NCBI GenBank assembly: GCA_002261195.1
Contig: MVBO01000007.1
Span: 274,965-338,964 of the forward strand
Direction of reading: 5' to 3'
DNA: 64,000 nt
Origin: Bifiguratus adelaidae
Lineage: Eukaryota; Mucoromycota; Endogonomycetes; Endogonales
The position numbers and the translations under genes are program-made. Positions 57,061 through 64,000 of the stretch are shown piece after piece (the first letter of the stretch is position 1; every line of letters starts with the position of its first letter). Below the pieces are notes generated by a model, which worked only from the letters and a program-made list of their open reading frames with translations, made no database searches and was not told where the DNA came from.

Positions 57061-57396
57061 ATGGAATGTCAGTGTGAAATTTGGCGAGTGTCGTTAGCTT
57101 GCATGGACGCGACCGTTATTGATCTGTCCTTGCATGAACCTACCCCAGCTTATAGAATTTCAATCAACGCACCACCACCCGCTTACCGCAAAACACCGCG
57201 ACGCTCCGAGATCACGTTGGCCAGTGTACCTCGCGCGACCGAACAAGCCCATCCGACGGAGACGCATTCGGGACACATTTGGCGATTCACCTGCATTCTT
57301 TGCATCTGCCTATGTGTGGTCATCGGAGCAGCTGTTGGTGTCACGTTTGTAGGTCCGGGGAGTCACCAGACGGATAGGATTGGCAAAAAGCAATAA
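57061..57396 (+). CDS. Small single-pass membrane protein with PPxY motif
   Basis: An intronless frame of 111 residues. The N-terminal half is soluble and Pro-rich, with PTPAYRI and PPPAYRK; the latter contains a PPxY ligand for WW domains of Nedd4/Rsp5 ligases. A single hydrophobic helix (FTCILCICLCVVIGAAVGVTF) lies near residues 78-98, followed by a short tail. A later ATG at 57103 (MDATVIDLS) may be the true start. This layout matches small Rsp5 adaptors; function is inferred only from layout. Confidence 0.6.
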   Translation: MECQCEIWRVSLACMDATVIDLSLHEPTPAYRISINAPPPAYRKTPRRSEITLASVPRATEQAHPTETHSGHIWRFTCILCICLCVVIGAAVGVTFVGPGSHQTDRIGKKQ

Positions 57397-58754
57397 AAAA
57401 GCGATGCTTTATCTTTTGCACGTGTCATTTAAGTCTTTTTGTCTTTGCACTGCGTTTACGTAACGCTGACTGAAGTGGGCGGCTCTTGATGACCACCTTA
57501 GATGGCATCATGCGTGACCTTTGCCCCCGAGTGCCTGTCTTTGAGTGACAAATGGACTGAAAGTTGCCAGGCGTTACAAAGGTTTCATCAAACGCTACTT
57601 GGCGTCATGCGTCGTCTTGCTCGGATTCCATCGTGAATCGCCTTTGTGCTGTTAGGGTGCGTTCTGACACAAGTGACTGTAGTGTTCAGGAAACGTTTGA
57701 GTCGCGTGCGCGATTTTACCTCTGGTTTGTGAACAGCACAATGCTTTCGCGTGGGCGCCGGCAGCGGGGGTATGGAACGCTTGAAGGATCCGTTGAGAGA
57801 AGCATTGCATCAGTCTGTCGCATCTGCGCTTTGATCGTTCTGGGAAATAGCGGCGTTGACGTCAACAATAAACAATAGCAGATACAGCAGTGAGAAGCAA
57901 TCTCATCGCTAGGTGTTTGCGCGAGAAGAACACATTGGGAGCACCATGATTCCGCTGCACACGACAATTATTCACATACGCAGCTTTGTGCCATAGGTAA
58001 GCATAAAGGAAAGAAACGTATTGCGATATGCCTGCACGATATGTCTGCCTGTCCTGGAATTACAGCCTTGTGTGTTCTCCATTCTCAATGGGTCGACGTG
58101 TGTCATGATGTGACGCCAAGTAATGGTCATTAGCCACCTCCTCTAAACAACTAGACCAGTTTCATTTGACAATTATAGCAACATGCTCAAGAACGTCTCT
58201 AAGCCCCGAAAACCTAAAATTAATTTTTCGGCCCTAGAGGCCACATTTGGGACATGGTCTTTCTGTGTGGTAGAAGCGTTCTCGCCTCAGCCACAACGAT
58301 GCTCTCAAGATCTCGGAAATGACGACGGATTGGGAGGTTTGGCTTACAAGGGTAATTCGATAATTCGGGCATCTAAAATTGAACCGCTCAAAGATGAAGC
58401 AGCGACCGGGCTGCCCTCTCTCTTCCATGAGAAAAACAGAATTGTTGGGGTTTTGGGACAAGCCAGAACCCTCTTATTCTGGTGTGCCTCGATCCCCCAC
58501 CAATGACTCAATTTGGAACCATATTTGAGCACGGGTAAAAGGTTCCAAGGCTAAGAGGAGAGATATTGATGCGATCTGTCTATGCATTAATAAAGCTTCA
58601 AGTATGACTTCTATTGATCTCTTCGATTGTAAAGTGTATACTCGACATTTAACAGGCTATAGTACAGACGATACACCTCGCCTCCCGTTTTGTGGGGCAG
58701 CCAACTATGTACAAATGTGCGTATAATACAGGGTGCTCAGATGGATCCACGATT
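57397..58754. other. Gene-poor stretch before the Crz1-like gene
   Basis: About 1.36 kb. A plus frame at 58183-58506 (107 codons, ATG start) overlaps minus frames of similar length and has no recognised domain. No gene can be supported. Confidence 0.35.
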
Positions 58755-60017
58755 CTACATCGCAGGCTTGCCGGGACAAGTTCTACCTCCTCGTCCTGTT
58801 CGAGCGCCTTCTTCATGCCTTACAAGCGCATCGTGTCGAGCGAATCCACGTCCACACACTTTGCACACCCAAGGTTTGTAACCAAGATGCAGCTTGAAAT
58901 GCCGATTTCGGTCATGTTGCCGAGCAAAGCGTCTGTCACAGCCTTCGTATCCGCAGGCATAAGGACGGTCGGTGGTATGAGTGCGCATGTGGGACTTTAG
59001 GTTGTAGGGGCGAGGAAACGCTTTTAGGCAACCAGGGACAGGGCACTTGTAATCGAGATTCGGATTCCTTTGGGCCTCTGACGCTGACTCGTCTGATTCT
59101 TGTGTCAGCTCATTGGCACTGTTGCTGTTGCTCGTGACATCATTAACAGATAGTGACCGAAATCGATTTGAAGTGGGTGTGGAGGAGGATTGGGTTGTTT
59201 GCATGTTGAGATGGGAGATGGGTGAGGAGTGACGCCGGCTATGATGTCTTTGCTTGTCTGAACCTTGCTGCTCGTCTGGCAGTGGAAGACCATTCTGAGA
59301 ATTGCTACCAGGTGCTTCCATCTCCCGCATAAAATGCATCGCGCATTGAGTCACTGGCGAAGATTTAATAATATCAATGACGGGAGCACTTGTGAGGTGA
59401 AGGTTGGTGAGTTGCGGGTGTCTTGCATGACTGCTTGATGGCATGGGTGATGTGAAAGCGGGTTGCGGTTCTAGCTCGGGCGCAATGGCGTTCAAAGCCG
59501 CAGATATGAACGCTAGGCTCTTCATGTCAACCGCAGTCATGTTGGAATAAAGGGGCATGGGAGTATATTCACTGCTCGCGAATAGTAGATCACGACCTCG
59601 AAGTTGATCTCCATAACTCCTTGTTACGGTGGGCATGAGCATAGGCATTTCCTCGTTGATATTGAGGATGGCGAGCTCCTCAAGCTGTTGTGGGGTCAGG
59701 CCAGGACTTGAATGGTGCGAGAGGGAGGGACTTGTGGTAGTGGAACATAAAGACACGCCAGCTAGAGTTGCCGGCGTGTATTCTTCGGAGTGAACACTCA
59801 ATCCATCATACCCATCAGAAAAATATTCGGCGCCAAACTCCGATGAAGTTGCCGGCGACTCTGATTGGCGAAATCGAAACTGCGGTAATGACTGCGGCGT
59901 CCAGTCATAGGCTTGAGTATCCAAGAACGTTGATCCCTGTAGTTCAGATAACATGTCGTTATCCTGTCCTCCACCCGTATCGTCACCCAGCAGGGACGAA
60001 TGCAAGTAATTTTCCAT
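58755..60017 (-). CDS. CRZ1: Crz1-like C2H2 zinc-finger transcription factor
   Basis: An intronless 420-residue protein. Three C-terminal fingers: CPVPGCLKAFPRPYNLKSH with CysX4Cys spacing, CGYEGCDRRFARQHDRNRH, and CKVCGRGFARHDALVRH. The order and the RPYNL / FARQHD / FARxDAL contacts are those of calcineurin-responsive Crz1 proteins. The N-terminus is Ser/Thr/Pro rich. A PVIDII sequence (about residue 210) fits the PxIxIT-type calcineurin docking pattern, and Ser-rich repeats (SDKQRHHSRRHSS) offer phosphosites. Expected role: calcium and cell-wall stress response, parallel to the SLT2 pathway elsewhere in the window. Confidence 0.82.
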   Translation of the reverse strand: MENYLHSSLLGDDTGGGQDNDMLSELQGSTFLDTQAYDWTPQSLPQFRFRQSESPATSSEFGAEYFSDGYDGLSVHSEEYTPATLAGVSLCSTTTSPSLSHHSSPGLTPQQLEELAILNINEEMPMLMPTVTRSYGDQLRGRDLLFASSEYTPMPLYSNMTAVDMKSLAFISAALNAIAPELEPQPAFTSPMPSSSHARHPQLTNLHLTSAPVIDIIKSSPVTQCAMHFMREMEAPGSNSQNGLPLPDEQQGSDKQRHHSRRHSSPISHLNMQTTQSSSTPTSNRFRSLSVNDVTSNSNSANELTQESDESASEAQRNPNLDYKCPVPGCLKAFPRPYNLKSHMRTHTTDRPYACGYEGCDRRFARQHDRNRHFKLHLGYKPWVCKVCGRGFARHDALVRHEEGARTGRGGRTCPGKPAM

Positions 60018-61261
60018 AGCTTAACCAACGTGTACAATTCCCCATATATATACGAGACGCGCGGTAACAAGAACCGAAGAACCAAAACCCTTTTTCGCCA
60101 TTTTTGCGCGCTTATCCACGCCCAGCATGCACTTGCCACAACGCTTTTAAAAATAGCTGTATATTACAAATCAACGTCTCAAAGTTCATGCAAAGGCTAC
60201 AGACCAATCAATGTCATTCTATATCAGGCAAATTTCACTTGACGGCCCCGGCAATACAGCATGGGCCGAGTGGCACATCTGAATGATTCACCAAAAGTGG
60301 GGATTGGATGTGGCTAGGGTACCGTCCAGAAAACCGGTAAAGCGCGACTTAACTGGGCAACCTTCCTTATTCTATTGAAACCCGAGAGTGAGATAATTGG
60401 CGAATAGGGCAAATAGATAGGTGGGGTTCATCATACCCTCTTTGCTCGTGAATTAGTAATATCTTCCGCAACAGTCACCATAAACAAAAGCATATTCTGT
60501 CTTTACCGTACATGGCCAAGTCGGCGTAAAGTGCGGCCCGAGGAAGCAGCATGATCACCTTGCCTCCCTTTGGACCAGTTTCCGGGCTTCTGGGTAAAAA
60601 TCCCGGTCCGACGTGAGAATGGCTTGGTGTTACGTACGTTATGGTTGTTAAGTGGAAAAATTTACTCTATTTGTGCTGCTTGCCGGTCAATGATTGGCTA
60701 GTGGATAACCTTATCCAAAAAGAACAATTTCAATTATACCGAAAGTGGCTGGTATGTATTGCTCATCCCTGCAATTTACCAAGATATCGGACGTGTGATT
60801 AGGATTCGCTTTATATGGCAAATTTCCGCGCTGACAGATAATGTACGCACACTGCCTTCGGTGTCACGGTAACGTTGCCTTGTGATCATCGTGCGTACAT
60901 CCATGTTGTTGCGAGAAAAGGACATTCCCTCTAACACCTTTATCAGGGTCTCGACGGGGCGGATATAGCCGTCCAGCCGCGGGTCCTCACGTTCAGTCTT
61001 TCAGGGTTTCATTGATAGACTGGTTGTACGTACAAATGTACACTTCTCCACAAATTAAGCGATGCGTACTGGCGCAGCTCGGTCCGAAAGCGCGACATAA
61101 AATTGGGGAAAAAAAAGCTCAAAAAGGCTTATTAGTGCTTCGCCGTGGCTGGTGATTTCGGCGGAAATAGCAATGTCGTCGGCCCATTACTCATCAAAGT
61201 TTAGCACATGGCTCGGCTACCGAAGCTCGACACAACTCATCCGCCACAACCTAATGCGCGT
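60018..61261. promoter_or_regulatory. Long upstream region of the Crz1-like gene
   Basis: About 1.24 kb. A TATA-like ATATATATA lies near 60045, close to the start codon. A 12-bp perfect palindrome TTGTACGTACAA sits at 61024-61035. No gene is supported. Confidence 0.4.
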
Positions 61262-63130
61262 TTAGTGGCTATTTCGGACATCCCGTGGCAATGTGTTACC
61301 CACGTTCAAACGGTCTTGGCTGCGGTAAAGAAGGCGGAGCGGTCAGCATGTTTGAGGTGCAAATTATTGCGATGAAACATACCCCCAAATGACGTCCTGA
61401 CCGTCTACTTGAAAAGTAGGTACGCCGCATGCACCATTCTGCACAGCTCTTTTGTTGTTTGCCATTAACCGAGATTTCACGCCATTTTTGTCAGCTTGTG
61501 CGGCCTCAATAAGCTCTTTTCCGCGGAATCCCGAAAAATTCAAAATTTGCTCTAATCTTGTTGCATCGGAAATGTCAACATCATCGACCCAAGCAGCCTT
61601 GACTAAGCTCCCGTGAGTATAGCGGGAAAGAAGGCTGCGTCACTTACAGATAGGACCAATGACGGCTTGCTCAAGGAGTGCAACACGCAGTGGGAGGACG
61701 CTACGGATGGGAAACTTAGTTGGCCAGTTGATTTGCATGTGACCGTCGATGTCGCCTGCAGGTACGTCCTTATTAAGGTCGCGGGCAGGTGATTGCTTCA
61801 TGACTGTCCGCCAGAAGCGTGGCCAATCTTGAAGATCCTTGCTGCAACAACGACATATTAGACACCATAAAGCATTTCGGTATGCGAGTTTGCAATTACC
61901 TTTGGTAAGCTCTTCGAGCATCTGACATGGTCTCCATGGGAAGCATCGGCGTCCCGATCCTTAAATCCCGGATTAACTTCCAGTCACAGAGTCAGCATGT
62001 ACAATACTCACTCGCGGAACAAGGCTCCTACCAGCACCGGCACGTATTCGATGAAAACTTCCTGGCCCTTTAAAGTTGCTTCCTGTCTAAGGCGTTCCAT
62101 TTGCGTCCAAGCTAAGTAGGTCCAAGGACTCGAAAAGTCATAATAGAATGTGAGCGTCTTACGCGGTGCTTGGATCTCTCGTGTCAACCGAGGATATAAT
62201 GAATCAATGTTTGCCACCTTGTCCCAGTCAAGAGCATCATGTCTGCTGGAAAGTGCGGAAAGGGACGCTTCGACGAAGTGCAATCGATCCTGTCCCCAAA
62301 AAGTTACCTCGCCTTTGGGACTTGATACAGTGAAAAACGGTACTCCTGGGGCTCCTTTCTCCACCACCGTTGTCGTAGCTTTCTGAAGTGCATCCTTATA
62401 CACTGTTTGATCAAAGATGCTCTCATTCAAGTCTTGCTCAAAAGGAATATTGAGCTCTCGAGTCTTCCGAAGCAGAACTGTTCGATCACTGATATCGGTA
62501 TTCTCCACCCAGTAGAGCTTGTAAAATGCATGTGTCAAGGCCGCTCGATGGGATTGTGGTGTTGCATGCAGCAATCTCACAGCTTATATGGTTAGGCGAG
62601 AATTGGATGGAACGTAAAGCTTACCTTCGACCGTTCTCACCGGATGCCGTGGATGATAATTAAAAGGTATATTGTATCTTGATGTTGTTACTCCAAGATC
62701 CTTGGCGGTGATGGCCTTTTTATTCGCAGGCATAACATCCTATATGAAATGAGTCCCTACGATAAACCAACTTAAAAACGCTTACTGTAGCACTGCCCGC
62801 CTTGCCCTACGTTTCGCCCAGAATTAATAAGAAATTCAGAGCCCAGAAGATCCAGCGTTTAACGTTACCTGAGGTGCCTTGGTCGCCTCATATATACCAC
62901 CCAGCAACACAGGTTCCCCTAAGCAGCTTAAAAACACGCGGACAGTTAGCCAAAGAGTCACTTACACTGGAGTTTGGCAGAGGTGCGCTTAGCAATAGCT
63001 TCTATGCGTCTGGAGGCGATATAAGCCCATGGACACTATCAAAGAGTGAGCAAAGCCTCGTATATGATCGACATGGTGGTGCTTGAGACCAATCTACCTG
63101 AATATCGTAGAAGAATGTGAGGGTTGCCAT
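61262..63130 (-). CDS. Tandem DsbA/HCCA-isomerase-like (kappa-GST fold) protein
   Basis: Ten exons: 63130-63098, 63035-62966, 62918-62869, 62806-62786, 62739-62625, 62582-62012, 61959-61900, 61841-61648, 61602-61383 and 61319-61262. The sum is 1392 nt, or 463 residues. Two complete 2-hydroxychromene-2-carboxylate-isomerase-like domains are fused. Repeat 1 has TFFYDIQCPWAYIASRR, EPVLLGGIYEAT, YNIPFNYHPRHPVRTVEAVRLLHA and GAPGVPFFTV...FWGQDRL. Repeat 2 has TFYYDFSSPWTYLAW, VPVLVGALFREIGTP, KDLQDWPRFW and GACGVPTFQVDGQDVIWGQDRL. The known fold binds glutathione at the SPW/CPW position; here repeat 1 has Cys and repeat 2 Ser at that site. Substrate unknown. Confidence 0.88.
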
Positions 63131-63337
63131 GTTTCAACGAGAGAAAGAGCGCAAACTTCACGCGCCGCCCATGCGACTGAATTTTGCAGGGTTCGCAGAT
63201 TTCCCCACGCTTTGCATTATGTAAAGCTTAAAATGGTTGCCAGCCCGATACTTTTGCGGGTGCAACATTTACTCTTTGGGTAGACGGTAATTTGATAAAA
63301 CACAAACGTTGTAAATATACATAATCTTCATCATCCT

Positions 63338-64000
63338 CTATCTGCGTGATCTCGATGGAGGCGTACGCGATCTTGAATATGACGGCGACCGTCGGCTTGA
63401 TCTACGCGGTGATGTACGTGACCGCGAATAGGAAGGCGACCTCCGGCTCGAACGACGCGGCGGTGTCCGCGATCGCGATCTAGATGAATAAGACCCTGAA
63501 CTAGAGTCAGAGACGGAGTCAGAGTCTGACTCTGACTCTGACTCTGAATCTGAATCCGAGTCAGATCCAGAATTGGAGTCGGAACTGGAGACCGATGGCG
63601 GTCGCACGACCATCTTTGGCGCAGTCCTCAACCATTCCCGTAGATCATCAGTGACAGCGCCAAGGCCAATTGAAGTAAAATAATTGATGGCGAAGCGCGT
63701 GTTCTTTGGGTTATCCTTGGGGAAGAGGCCGGCGTAGCTGTCTGCCATAGTATGATCTTTGAGGCGATTAGAGAGCTCCTTGAGTCCAAGGTTTTCGAGA
63801 ATCTCTTGGAAAAGGATTTTGAGGAATATACGAGAAGCCGACGTGGTATCCTCTTCTGTCAAACGCACAACGGAAAACACCGTCCATCCCACCGAATCCG
63901 TCGACATCAAATGCCCGAAGAACCGCCCAATGTTGCGTAAACGATTGGTTTCGAAACGATGAATCGTCTCGTAATTTCTCCTGAAGCACTCCTCGAAGGC
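63338..64000 (-). CDS. CWC22: Pre-mRNA splicing factor CWC22, C-terminal part
   Basis: Spliceosomal protein that brings eIF4A3 to splicing complexes. The frame runs off the right edge of the window (5' end missing); 220 residues are visible. The MA3 domain shows [39 protein letters not shown], and [33 protein letters not shown], a signature of CWC22. The tail switches to a Ser/Asp/Glu repeat encoded by a GACTCT-type microsatellite and then an RS domain with [17 protein letters not shown] repeats, as in animal CWC22. No intron lies in the visible part. Confidence 0.93.
   Translation of the reverse strand, partial: AFEECFRRNYETIHRFETNRLRNIGRFFGHLMSTDSVGWTVFSVVRLTEEDTTSASRIFLKILFQEILENLGLKELSNRLKDHTMADSYAGLFPKDNPKNTRFAINYFTSIGLGAVTDDLREWLRTAPKMVVRPPSVSSSDSNSGSDSDSDSESESESDSDSVSDSSSGSYSSRSRSRTPPRRSSRRSPSYSRSRTSPRRSSRRSPSYSRSRTPPSRSRR
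63515..63570. repeat. Coding microsatellite (GACTCT-like) in CWC22
   Basis: Imperfect tandem 6-mers on the plus strand (for example GACTCTGACTCTGACTCTG) encode the alternating Ser-Glu/Ser-Asp tract of CWC22. Likely length-variable between strains. Confidence 0.7.

Noticed and set aside
58183-58506. 107-codon plus-strand frame with ATG
   Set aside because: Overlaps equally long minus frames, no motif, isolated from other exons.

Overview
The window is nuclear DNA from a filamentous-type fungus. It carries fungus-specific regulators (Slt2-type MAP kinase, Yap1-like bZIP, Crz1-like C2H2 factor, a Zn2Cys6 factor, AIM19). Almost every gene is split by short GT-AG introns, mostly 45-70 nt, with branch sites close to CTAAC or CTGAC. 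Intron density is far above that of yeasts. Animal-like versions of some genes (EXOSC8/Rrp43, EMC5/MMGT, SVP26/TEX261, SNRNP27, CWC22, DeSI peptidase) point to an early-diverging fungus, perhaps Mucoromycota or relatives; that placement is an inference. There is no sign of bacterial, organellar or recognisable viral DNA.

Layout. 0-11.7 kb: mitochondrial ribosomal protein uS12m, exosome subunit, OTU1 deubiquitinase, an unresolved reading, SLT2 MAPK, ribosomal P2, a methyltransferase, a coiled-coil nuclear protein and SVP26. 12.5-21.3 kb: bHLH factor, alpha-arrestin, dihydroxyacetone kinase and a protein disulfide isomerase. 21.3-29.4 kb: a large TM-ARM-SPRY protein, allantoinase, DeSI peptidase and EMC5. 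29.6-34.1 kb: a 59-residue membrane protein, an MpaB/rubber-oxygenase-like protein, a secreted phosphoesterase and AIM19. 34.3-37.1 kb: three RNA-binding/splicing genes. 37.3-42 kb: eS19 and eS24 head to head, then a Yap1-like factor head to head with a YeeE/YedE sulfur-transport protein. 42.6-48 kb: Zn2Cys6 factor and a secreted quinoprotein-like beta-propeller. 48-53 kb: a gene-poor, partly broken region with hairpins, a probably disrupted PSI-domain gene and a 792-nt assembly gap. 53-64 kb: SIZ/PIAS SUMO ligase, GNAT acetyltransferase, a small PPxY membrane protein, Crz1-like factor, a tandem DsbA/HCCA-isomerase protein, and the C-terminal part of CWC22.

Most genes are housekeeping. Themes are signalling and stress response (SLT2, YAP1, CRZ1, arrestin), ubiquitin/SUMO (OTU1, DeSI, SIZ), ER and secretion (SVP26, PDI, EMC5) and splicing (SNRNP27, RRM protein, CWC22). 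No new multi-gene system is evident. The most unusual content is in gene structure. An OTU1 reading frame closes only if a single-nucleotide exon (or stwintron) is used. A 5-nt exon sits inside a catalytic motif. GC-AG introns are frequent. A UGA codon sits at an expected cysteine codon of a PSI domain. Exon coordinates were deduced by hand; for most genes the exon sum is a multiple of three, which is given as evidence.
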